DNA from: Histomonas meleagridis
Taxonomy: Eukaryota; Parabasalia; Tritrichomonadida; Dientamoebidae
Direction: 5' to 3'
NCBI GenBank assembly: GCA_020186115.1
Contig: WSYJ01000005.1
Coordinates: 124,001 to 188,000 of the forward strand
DNA length: 64,000 bases
Part shown: positions 18,399-25,779 of the stretch, in pieces
Position numbering within the stretch: the first letter of the stretch is position 1
Layout of the letters: every line of letters begins with the position of its first letter
Translations under genes and position numbers: made by a program
The notes under the pieces: model-generated
What the model saw: only the letters and a program-made list of their open reading frames with translations
Told to the model about the DNA's origin: nothing
Databases searched by the model: none

Positions 18399-19049
18399 TC
18401 AATTTTTCTTTACAAGTGACTTATAAAGAATTTCATGATCATATTCATGGGCATTCTCAGGATCATATACTGTTGGCGATGTTTTGTGTTGAACATACTT
18501 CATAGAGCTGAAGAATGAGCGGCCAATGACATTTTCCTTAAATATTGATAACATAACACAATCAAGTTTTTGTTTCAAGGTGATAAGTTCAACAGCTTGT
18601 AAGAGGAACCTACCAAGTCCTTTTCTAAAGTACTTTGGTTCAATTTGGATGTCGTATATAAAAGAAGATGATTCTCCATTTTCAAGTTCAAAGCGAAAAT
18701 GAATAAAGCCAATAGGTTCTTTGTTAGAAAAGGCAATAAGGAACCTTGCCGATTCATGTATAAGTTCACCTTCTTTTGAATCTGGATTCCATCCCCATGT
18801 ATTTTCATATATTGTTTTCATATTTGTCTCAATAAGCTTAAGCGCCCAATCTAAAATTCCTTCTGGAAATTTGTTAAAAGCAACAATTTCTGCACTGAGT
18901 CCGTTTTTGTTAAAATTTTTGAACATTGGAACAAGTGTTAATAAATCTTCTATTTGCTCACATTCTTTGATTTGTTGACGTTTTCGATTTAACATTTCTG
19001 TTTCTTTTCTACGTTCTTCCTTTCGTGCCTTGGCTTTGCTTGTAGACAT
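18399..19049 (-). CDS. NAA40: N-alpha-acetyltransferase 40 (NatD, histone H4/H2A)
   Basis: A 216-residue GNAT protein. After a basic coiled N-terminus (KAKARKEERRKETEMLNRK) comes the NAA40-specific segment LKLIETNMKTIYENTWGWN, containing the typical N-M-...-Y-E-..-WGW pattern. Next are the acetyl-CoA fold strands (ARFLIAFSNKEPIGFIHFRF, then IYDIQIEPKYFRKGLGRFLL with the RKGLG pyrophosphate-binding loop). The end has ENVIGRSFFSSMKY. NatD acetylates the N-terminal serine of histones H4 and H2A co-translationally. Length is close to the family's ~210-240. It shares a 74-bp divergent promoter region with the TFIIIC-like gene. Confidence 0.88.
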   Translation of the reverse strand: MSTSKAKARKEERRKETEMLNRKRQQIKECEQIEDLLTLVPMFKNFNKNGLSAEIVAFNKFPEGILDWALKLIETNMKTIYENTWGWNPDSKEGELIHESARFLIAFSNKEPIGFIHFRFELENGESSSFIYDIQIEPKYFRKGLGRFLLQAVELITLKQKLDCVMLSIFKENVIGRSFFSSMKYVQHKTSPTVYDPENAHEYDHEILYKSLVKKN

Positions 19050-19123
19050 TAAGATTTAACAAGACCACCAAAACGAACGTTTATTTGATAAACGGTTTTA
19101 ATTAATAACGGCCGACGTGAAAG
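19050..19123. promoter_or_regulatory. 74-bp divergent promoter with composite AACGTT/ACGGTT element
   Basis: The whole space between two start codons is 74 bp. It contains AAAACGAACGTT, AAACGGTTTT and AATAACGG. The reverse complement of AAAACGAACGTT also occurs next to ACCGTTTT in the other divergent promoter at 19843-19917, so these look like matched regulatory elements of the Myb-site type. Confidence 0.55.
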
Positions 19124-19450
19124 ATGGAAGAAGAAGAAATAATTACAGAAGAAACAATAATAGATGTTGTGGGTGTTATACCTGCTCACTTGAAAGAATT
19201 CGAGAACATTTCAATTGATTCAGTTTCACCATCTAATATATATGTTACTATCGATGGAAACAAACTTAAAGGTAAAATAACAGATACCATCGAAACAAAC
19301 CTCTTCTTTGCATTAGACCAAGAAACGCAAAATGCAACAGTAATTTCTTCTGCTGATAAAACAGTAACACTTGAAAATATATTTTATGTTCCAAAAGATG
19401 AATTTACTAAGCCATTTGTTCCAACAGATGCCATTAAAAAACCAGAGTGA
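19124..19450 (+). CDS. TFIIIC subunit 6 (GTF3C6/Tfc7)-like protein
   Basis: A 108-residue acidic protein. The central part matches the order of the TFIIIC_sub6 domain: DVVGVIPAHLKEFENISI, then SPSNIYVTIDGNKLKGKITD, then IETNLFFALD and a final VTLENIFYVPK strand. This is the small all-beta subunit of RNA polymerase III factor TFIIIC that dimerises with another subunit. The resemblance is a pattern match over about 90 residues, so I hold it as probable. It is divergently arranged with NAA40 and ends 41 bp before the converging thioredoxin gene. Confidence 0.6.
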   Translation: MEEEEIITEETIIDVVGVIPAHLKEFENISIDSVSPSNIYVTIDGNKLKGKITDTIETNLFFALDQETQNATVISSADKTVTLENIFYVPKDEFTKPFVPTDAIKKPE

Positions 19451-19491
19451 AAGCTATTTGTGGTTTAAATATTGAAATAAATTTTATTAAT

Positions 19492-19842
19492 TCAGCCAAA
19501 TTGTTGTAATTTACTTTTCATTTGTTGAATGTCAACACCGGTGATCGATGCTAATTCTTGGATTTGTGAGCCTTGATCTGCTTTAAAAAATTTAACATGA
19601 GGAATAGAGTTAATACCAAAATGAGTTGTTAAATCACGGTGCTCATCAACATTTATTTTCACAAACAGTGTCTTTGGGTTTTCTGCAGCAAGAGCTGGTA
19701 AATGATCGCCCAACCGGTTACATGGTGGACACCATGTTGCAAAGAAATCTACAACAACAAGACAATTAGCTTCTGCTATTTGCCTATTCAGATCTTCAAG
19801 CTTACCGCTAAAAATAATGAGGTTGCTGGGTGTTTCAACCAT
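19492..19842 (-). CDS. Thioredoxin
   Basis: A 116-residue single-domain thioredoxin. The active site is FFATWCPPCNRL, with Pro in place of the usual Gly between the cysteines. The cis-proline loop is INSIPHVKFFK, and LFVKINVDEHRDLTTHFGI matches the central strand and helix. There is no signal peptide, so it is cytosolic or imported by a cryptic signal. Trichomonads depend on a thioredoxin/thioredoxin-reductase/peroxiredoxin system rather than glutathione for peroxide defence, which fits. The divergent promoter is shared with the gene at 19918. Confidence 0.95.
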   Translation of the reverse strand: MVETPSNLIIFSGKLEDLNRQIAEANCLVVVDFFATWCPPCNRLGDHLPALAAENPKTLFVKINVDEHRDLTTHFGINSIPHVKFFKADQGSQIQELASITGVDIQQMKSKLQQFG

Positions 19843-19917
19843 TTCAAATAATTCCTTTGATCATTAACGTTCGTTTTGACCGTTTTTTTTATAATAAGAA
19901 ATAACGTGTTTTTATAA
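19843..19917. promoter_or_regulatory. 75-bp divergent promoter with AACGTTCGTTTT and ACCGTTTT
   Basis: The whole space between two start codons is 75 bp. It has TTAACGTTCGTTTTGACCGTTTT, read here as two elements separated by one base, and a second AACGTG further along. The same AACGTTCGTTTT element occurs in reverse orientation at 19050-19123. Confidence 0.55.
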
Positions 19918-20628
19918 ATGGAGGAAGGAAAAAGAGAATATATTTCTTATAATAAAAAATTTAAACCAGGCTCTGTTGGTGTAAAATTAACATTTGCTCC
20001 AGATGAAATGGCTTTTAGCAGAGAAGATATGCCATTAAAAGCAGCTATTGCAAGAAGAGATGTATTGTTAACATTACAGCCACAAGTTGATGGAGTATCA
20101 AAAATTCCGTGGAATGGAGATGTTCATGTTTCTCATATGAAAGAACCTTATAATCCACATACAATTTATGTTTCTACAAAAAATGAAAATGATCCTGATT
20201 TCAGAAGAGATTTTTATGATCCATCTCTTCCTTGGGATGCTGCAACAACTATTGATAAAAAAAGAGAAGCTAAACAATTTCAAAATTTTACATTAAAGTC
20301 CAAGGAAAACACAATTAAAAAATCACAACCATTGGTGCAATCACCTTGTCTTGTCAAAAGGCAAAAACAATATGCTAAGAAGATCAAAGAAAATGGAATT
20401 CCTGCTGCACAGCCACCACCACAATTTGTTGTTCACAAACCAAAGATATCAAATGGATCTAAGAAAATCATTCGTAAATCAGATATAATACAGAGATACC
20501 ATGATGGAACATATTCTTATTGTGATGCTCTTGGTGGGAATGCATGGTCCTGTTGTGGAAATTGTGATAAAGATTCGCCTGGATGTAGGAAGAAAAAAAT
20601 TAACCAACTCACAACATTGTATGATTAA
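19918..20628 (+). CDS. Conserved-looking protein with C-terminal WSCCG-x-C...GC motif
   Basis: A 236-residue soluble protein of unknown family. The N-terminal half is compact (KKFKPGSVGVKLTFAPDEM, then FYDPSLPWDAATT). The middle is basic. The last ~50 residues read SYCDALGGNAWSCCGNCDKD then SPGCRKK: a Trp-Ser-Cys-Cys-Gly motif with further Cys that could bind a metal ion. Comparable W-(S/T)-CC...GC endings occur in several ciliary or flagellar proteins, so a flagellar role is a guess. No signal peptide or membrane segment. The gene is divergent from thioredoxin. Confidence 0.7.
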   Translation: MEEGKREYISYNKKFKPGSVGVKLTFAPDEMAFSREDMPLKAAIARRDVLLTLQPQVDGVSKIPWNGDVHVSHMKEPYNPHTIYVSTKNENDPDFRRDFYDPSLPWDAATTIDKKREAKQFQNFTLKSKENTIKKSQPLVQSPCLVKRQKQYAKKIKENGIPAAQPPPQFVVHKPKISNGSKKIIRKSDIIQRYHDGTYSYCDALGGNAWSCCGNCDKDSPGCRKKKINQLTTLYD

Positions 20629-20699
20629 TAAACTTTTATATATCAAGATTTCATTTTGAATGTAAACAATGCAAAAAGTGGGTTCTCTTCATTGAAATA

Positions 20700-20718
20700 T
20701 TTAACAGTAACTGTTAAA
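20700..20718. promoter_or_regulatory. Palindromic Myb-type site before the TAF5-like gene
   Basis: TTTAACAG and CTGTTAAA face each other across three bases, ending 11 bp before the ATG at 20730. Each arm contains the YAACNG core of a Myb-type site. It is the only such palindrome I noticed at a start codon in this window. Confidence 0.4.
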
Positions 20719-20729
20719 TTGCTGATCCT

Positions 20730-22352
20730 ATGACTCTACTTCGGCCAACAAGTACAACACAAAGAGAAAAATCAAAAGCCATAGAATTCACAGCAAATTT
20801 AGGATTTCCACATGATAGAACTCATCTTCCTTCCAGTTGTTCAATTAATCGTTATGCATTTGAGTTATACTTAGAAAATGTTCAAAGACCAGAACTACTT
20901 AAAGCTCTTTCATCAGATCATATTGAACATGGGTTTAAAATTATTGCAGAGGCATCAAAGCAAGAAAATCTTAATGATTTACAAACCCTCATTAATCGAA
21001 TATTTATATACGCATTTCTTGAAATTTTATATTCAGACAAGAACGAAAGAGCCACTCTTTTTATTCAACGCCAGTCTCATTACACCACACTCAGTGAGGA
21101 TACACTTCGTCAACTTTCGAATATAAATATTGAAATGACAGATTCAAGTACAACTATCTTCGAAAATATAATGGAACCAATGAATTGTTCCTTTGGGGCA
21201 ACTTTTTACAAAAATTTAGACTCTTTTATTGATGAATCCACAGCTCCCGCAATTTCACATCTTCTCAAACCTTTCTTACATTTCGACTCCGAAACAAATT
21301 CTTCTGTATGTGAGAGGTCAAAAGTTTCTTCCAATCGAAACCCTGAGCTGTGGGGACAAAATCCAAATTTCACTCCGAATTTTTTCGAAGAAATCAGTTT
21401 CTCACGCGCCAGCACAAATCCACACTTATGTGCTGCGTTTAGGATGACACGTGACATTCCAACACTGATTATTTCGAGACCAAAATTTATTGCTCCATTA
21501 TTACCAACAATTACATGCCTCAACGCGCCAAAACATGTTGAGTGCGTTGCGTTAGATAAAAGTTCTCCTTCGTTTGCATACTCTGTGGGTTCGGAATTAT
21601 TTTATTGCAAATGCGGAGAAATGATAAAATTAAGGTGTCATACTGAGGCTGTTTCATCATTAGCAATAAGTGATTGTGGAGAGTGGTTACTTAGCTGTGA
21701 TATAATAGGAAATGTTCGTATTTCAAATCTAAAAAATTTTGATAGGTTCTGTGAATACAAAGAAACATTATCATGCCCAACTTCAACAGCATTTGCACCA
21801 AAGATCCCACATCAATTTGTTGTTGGGACACTCAATGGTGAAATATATCTATATGCAACATCAAGAAGACAGCCTCAAAGGCTATTAATTGGCCATTCCG
21901 CGGGAATAGTTTCGGTTTTGATTCATCCAAATTCAGAATATATCGCTTCAACTTCGATGGATGGTACAATTCGAATTTGGAGTATAACATTGGGCTGCTG
22001 CGTAAGATTATTCAAGGCTGCTGGTAAGACCCCTACTTCTTTAAGATTCTCCCACTCAGGAAAATGGGTAATGTCGACTTCTTCAAGGGGGAACTTAACG
22101 GTTTTGGACATAGGAAGTGGCAAAACCGTCAAGACGATCAAACCGTCAGATCATTCAATTGTTGATGCGGTTTTTGTGGCCAATGATAAACTTGTTGTTT
22201 GCTATGATAAAACAGGGAACTTCTGGTTTTGGGAAACGCACGAAACTTATGGTGCTCAAGTGGCGTCCGTTAGAATCGATAGAATAAGAATAGCTTGTAT
22301 GACTGGTTTAGATGGAGATGAAATCAGATTGGTTGGATGCAACAAACAATAG
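20730..22352 (+). CDS. TAF5-like WD40 protein (TFIID subunit candidate)
   Basis: A 540-residue protein. Residues ~50-130 are helical and follow the pattern of the TAF5 NTD2 domain: a helix, then LINRIFIYAFLEILY, then a segment ending SHYTTLSEDTLRQLSNI. A later stretch (CSFGATFYKNLDSFID) matches the position of the NxFxVxLS segment of TAF5. Residues ~260-530 form WD40 repeats with HTEAVSSLAISDCGEWLLS, HSAGIVSVLIHPNSEYIAS and DGTIRIWSITLGCCVRLF. TAF5 is a scaffold of TFIID/SAGA in the nucleus. The two-domain order and length support TAF5, but other helical-plus-WD40 proteins remain possible. Confidence 0.6.
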   Translation: MTLLRPTSTTQREKSKAIEFTANLGFPHDRTHLPSSCSINRYAFELYLENVQRPELLKALSSDHIEHGFKIIAEASKQENLNDLQTLINRIFIYAFLEILYSDKNERATLFIQRQSHYTTLSEDTLRQLSNINIEMTDSSTTIFENIMEPMNCSFGATFYKNLDSFIDESTAPAISHLLKPFLHFDSETNSSVCERSKVSSNRNPELWGQNPNFTPNFFEEISFSRASTNPHLCAAFRMTRDIPTLIISRPKFIAPLLPTITCLNAPKHVECVALDKSSPSFAYSVGSELFYCKCGEMIKLRCHTEAVSSLAISDCGEWLLSCDIIGNVRISNLKNFDRFCEYKETLSCPTSTAFAPKIPHQFVVGTLNGEIYLYATSRRQPQRLLIGHSAGIVSVLIHPNSEYIASTSMDGTIRIWSITLGCCVRLFKAAGKTPTSLRFSHSGKWVMSTSSRGNLTVLDIGSGKTVKTIKPSDHSIVDAVFVANDKLVVCYDKTGNFWFWETHETYGAQVASVRIDRIRIACMTGLDGDEIRLVGCNKQ

Positions 22353-22795
22353 CAGAAGTAGTGCCTTCAGTTAGTTTTGTTAGTTAACATTGTTTATATG
22401 TTTTGAATGTTTTTTAAAATAAATATGAATGAATTTTTTTTTCAAACCACAAAAGAATTTTTGTGCTTTTGCCATAGATAGCAAGAAAAACATTTAATTT
22501 GTTTCTATATATCAATGAATTTAGTTTCTCTTCAAAGAGTTTAGGTACTGTCACTTTTGAAAACCAAAAAATTCACAGAAAAAGTTTGTTCTTATTAAAA
22601 TTTTTCAACAGTATCACCCTCACTTTTTGAAAGCAATTGCTTTCAAATTATTTGATGAAAAGTGCTGGATTCTATTTTTGATAAGCATCAGACAGAAGTA
22701 ACTTTTGTAATTTCTCGTTAATATTTGGTCCAACAAAACATCATGTCATTCGATAATGTATGGTATACCTTGCAAGGTTTTTCTCTTCATTAGTA
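22353..22795. other. Intergenic region after the TAF5-like gene
   Basis: AT-rich. It carries AAGCAATTGCTTT at about 22630-22645, a short palindrome. No coding frame is supported. It abuts the minus-strand gene relic that ends at 22796. Confidence 0.35.
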
Positions 22796-23155
22796 TCATA
22801 TCCTTTGTTGCTCTTCTAATTTGCGTGCTAATGGATGACCTAATCCTTGCGGTTTATATACTGTGAGTAAAATATTTGGTTCAAGTGGATCTGCTGGTTG
22901 TGAATTAACTTTATCCAAACCATCCGTGACGACCGTTACATCATTAAAATAGCCAATTTCTAAAGTTTACATTTTATAAAATTTACCAACGTTGGTTAAA
23001 AAGTAACAAAAATTTCCCAGAAAAATTTGAATAATGTCATTTCAAATAATAACTGATTCAAATTTTGAGTGTCAATTCGATTGAAAGAAACGGTCCGGAA
23101 ATTCATAGCCCCCAAAACGTTTACCAAAATTGGATGGAATCCTCTCAATTTCCAT
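22796..23155 (-). pseudogene. Broken small gene of unknown family
   Basis: On the minus strand ATG 23155 opens a frame MEIERIPSNFGKRFGGYEF... that stops at 23072. After ~115 bp of AT-rich sequence, a second open piece reads IGYFNDVTVVTDGLDK, SQPADPLEPNILLTVYKP and QGLGHPLARKLEEQQ, ending at 22796. The composition of both pieces is protein-like. The upstream sequence has CCGTCAAAAAACGAATGG, shared with the divergent gene at 23285. It is either a decayed gene or a two-exon gene with an unusual intron; no GT-AG pair joins the two in frame that I could find. Confidence 0.4.
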
Positions 23156-23284
23156 AACTTTTCACTTTATGTTACAAACGTCTTTAAAAACGTTATCGTT
23201 GGGAACGAGCATTGAAAACCATTCGTTTTTTGACGGTTTTACACAATTTCTTTTTGTCCGATTTGAATTTATTCATTTTGTTTA

Positions 23285-23953
23285 ATGTCCAACAAAAGGC
23301 AAGAACTCTGTCAGCAAATCTTAAAGTTACGTCAAAAGCAAGAAGGATTGAAAAAATCAATCACAGACCTTGGAACAAGGAAAAAAAAACTTATTTCATC
23401 TTATAATTTGCTCAATAGTGTAATTGATGCAAAGGTTTCTTATCACATCCTAAACAAGTTAAAGAACACCCAGATTGATACATGTACGAAATCATATAAG
23501 GAAGAAAAGGAACTTCAATCATCATTAAGAGAAAATTTATTTGACTTATCAAAGAAAAGAGTTTCAACAGAAAAAAAGATCAACGCAGAATTTAAAGCAA
23601 GGTCAGCAAGCATAGAGCACCTTGAAGAAGTATGTCTCAGAGAGTTCCAAACTCGAACAAGTTATCACCAATTAATCCACGAACTCTCAAAAGAGCTACA
23701 AAAGGTTGCCAAAAACCCAGAGCTCTACGTCAAAATCGAGGAATGCTGTTCAAAGTGTAGCGATTTTTCATTAAACATATTGAAAATTCAAAGAGAACTC
23801 GATGGTCTCAAGACAAGATCAAAGAAACTACACAACGCTCTCAAGTGCAAAGACAATGCCAAAGTTGTATCGCTTCCCAAACGAAAAATCAGTCCAATAA
23901 TTCAAACATCAAAGCTTGTACAAAATGAAGAAAAGATAAGTGTTTTAGCTTGA
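23285..23953 (+). CDS. Coiled-coil protein of unknown function
   Basis: A 222-residue, almost wholly helical protein: a basic N-terminus (MSNKRQELCQQILKLRQKQ), heptad-like segments to ~residue 190 (KKSITDLGTRKKKLISSY; SLRENLFDLSKKRVSTEKK; LDGLKTRSKKLHNALKCKD) and a short basic tail. Six cysteines are scattered along it. GACGGTTTT lies ~45 bp upstream (23232-23240). No family is recognised. Cytoskeletal or kinetochore coiled coils have this look, but nothing specific identifies it. Confidence 0.7.
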   Translation: MSNKRQELCQQILKLRQKQEGLKKSITDLGTRKKKLISSYNLLNSVIDAKVSYHILNKLKNTQIDTCTKSYKEEKELQSSLRENLFDLSKKRVSTEKKINAEFKARSASIEHLEEVCLREFQTRTSYHQLIHELSKELQKVAKNPELYVKIEECCSKCSDFSLNILKIQRELDGLKTRSKKLHNALKCKDNAKVVSLPKRKISPIIQTSKLVQNEEKISVLA

Positions 23954-24213
23954 TATTAACATTCATTCTTTTCCAAAATTGTTTTAAGTAAAATTCCACA
24001 TTAGTAAAGTTTCCTAACAAAAATTGAGGGAAAATTTTATCTAAACGTATTTCCCTATGGCCATAAAAACCGTCGCATCAACTCATTTATCGTCATGTAT
24101 TCAAATTTTCAGAAGAATGATCGGATATTTGTGAGGAAAACGATCCGCAACATAAAACTTGTAAATTCTGGTTAAATTTTCGTTAATTATACAAACAATA
24201 TTTCTTATTATTA

Positions 24214-25245
24214 CTATGTGTTATTTTCTTCTTCTTCCTCTAGTAAACGCTCTTGTAATATATTTGCTTTGTCTATTGCCCATGCATCTTTGAAACATTC
24301 ATATTTCACTATTTCTTCGAATGTTGGCCTTTTCGATGGATCCTTATTGAGTGTTCCTTCCAAAAGAAGCTTCAAAGAAGGATCAAGCTGAACATCATCT
24401 CCAAACTCAAGTTCTTCCTTTTCTAATAATTGTGTGACTATGATAATTGTGTTTGCAAGTGTTATTCCCTGCGCTTTCTGTAGGTTAAATGGTAAATAAC
24501 CAAAGATTGCAAAATATAATGAAACTCCATATGACCATACATCTGTTTGTTTTGGGTAAAAAGGGTTTCCACTGCACTCCTCTGGTGAGAGGAATGCTGG
24601 AGAACCTTTTGTGTCACAAAGCATCTGATCTGCAGATTGGAGTTCATAAGAATCTGATAAATCTGAAATAACAAAATACTCTTCAGTAAAGCTTAATATG
24701 TTATCTGGTTTTACATCGCGATGGACAATGTTGTTTGCATGAAGTACTCTAAGTGCTTCTGCAACTTGATGGAAACAAATAAGAATTGATTCATATGATA
24801 TTGTTTTGTTTATAATTTGTGATTGAAGTGTTCCATTTTGTGCATACGGCATGATTATTATATAAGAATTTGGCATATCAATAACTTCAATTATTGAGAG
24901 AATATACCTATGTGGAACTTTGGATAGAACATCAATTTGTCTGTTGATTGCCATATATAACGGTTCTTCTCCAAAAGATTGTCTGTATAATTGAGGTGTA
25001 TTATAAACCTTAGCAGCGAAATGATCTTTTGTATTTTGATTTTCTACTACGTAAACATGACTCATTGCTCCTTTTCCAATTTCTTTTAGGAATTTATATT
25101 CAAGGACACATGAATTTTCGAGATCTGTTTCAACATTTGGAGTTGATCCTTGAACCAAAATTTCTTGATAAAGAAGTTCGTTATTTTTTTTGGTATCCTT
25201 TGTTTCAATGTCTATATCATCTAACCATGAAGAACAGCAGCCCAT
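24214..25245 (-). CDS. Lipid-anchored serine/threonine kinase, CaMKK/SnRK-activator type
   Basis: A 343-residue kinase. It starts MGCCSSW, a classic N-myristoylation plus double palmitoylation signal, so it is probably membrane-bound. Kinase motifs: IGKGAMSHVYVVE (glycine loop), HFAAKVYN (ATP lysine), HRDVKPDNIL (catalytic loop), ISDLSDSYE in place of DFG, GSPAFLSPEE (activation-segment end) and DVWSYGVSLYFAIFGYLPF. The GxPAF(L/M)xPE signature is typical of the CaMKK/Sak1/Elm1 group that activates AMPK-type kinases. Asp of DFG is kept, Phe and Gly are Leu and Ser, so activity is likely but altered magnesium-loop behaviour is possible. The C-terminal tail is acidic (RLLEEEEENN). Confidence 0.88.
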   Translation of the reverse strand: MGCCSSWLDDIDIETKDTKKNNELLYQEILVQGSTPNVETDLENSCVLEYKFLKEIGKGAMSHVYVVENQNTKDHFAAKVYNTPQLYRQSFGEEPLYMAINRQIDVLSKVPHRYILSIIEVIDMPNSYIIIMPYAQNGTLQSQIINKTISYESILICFHQVAEALRVLHANNIVHRDVKPDNILSFTEEYFVISDLSDSYELQSADQMLCDTKGSPAFLSPEECSGNPFYPKQTDVWSYGVSLYFAIFGYLPFNLQKAQGITLANTIIIVTQLLEKEELEFGDDVQLDPSLKLLLEGTLNKDPSKRPTFEEIVKYECFKDAWAIDKANILQERLLEEEEENNT

Positions 25246-25422
25246 TTCCGAATTTCGTTCCCGTAATAAAATACGTTAAAATCATTTCACTTATTTTCGC
25301 CAAACGATTAATCGGTTGATCTAAACAAAATATTTCATTTCATATATAATTATTCGGAAATTTTCTTTTTTATTGTTCCTTTATATATAAAAATCATTTC
25401 CCTTTTATGTTATTTACTAATT

Positions 25423-25436
25423 AAGCAGCGCTGCTT
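25423..25436. repeat. Perfect 14-bp palindrome AAGCAGCGCTGCTT
   Basis: A self-complementary 14-mer, unusually GC-rich for its AT-rich surroundings, followed by TTTAT. It lies ~40 bp beyond the stop codon of the small minus-strand gene at 25475. It could be a protein-binding site or form a hairpin; function unknown. Confidence 0.5.
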
Positions 25437-25474
25437 TTTATGCATTAGTTGTGTTATAATATTAAAATATTTAA

Positions 25475-25711
25475 TCAAAATGAGTAACTTCGAGGAAGAG
25501 ATTGAAATTCAGAAGCAGTAATTTCACGAAACATGGGTTCATTCGGTTTTGTATTTCGGATTGGTGTTGATTTTTTAATTGGCATTGGAGATGAAATTAG
25601 TGTAACTTGTTTTTCTACTTGCGAATTCCGAGGGTATGTTATTTCATTGTTAGGAGCGAGTGAAATAGGCATTCCGCATAAGACTCCATATTTTTTCAAT
25701 TCGTCATGCAT
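25475..25711 (-). CDS. Small protein, weak Ska1-like C-terminal motif
   Basis: A 78-residue frame just downstream of CCT6 on the same strand. It is polar and Pro-rich, with KKSTPIRNTKPNEP in the middle and ends EITASEFQSLPRSYSF. The ITxxEFxxxP pattern is reminiscent of the beginning of the Ska1 microtubule-binding domain, but the protein ends where that domain would start. It could be a truncated Ska1-like gene, an unrelated short protein, or chance. TTCACTTAAAT lies in the 68-bp gap upstream. Confidence 0.4.
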   Translation of the reverse strand: MHDELKKYGVLCGMPISLAPNNEITYPRNSQVEKQVTLISSPMPIKKSTPIRNTKPNEPMFREITASEFQSLPRSYSF

Positions 25712-25779
25712 AAGTTATACATTTTACGGTCATTGTTTTACACATTTTCATTTTGATTTAAGTGAATTCATTTCATTGT

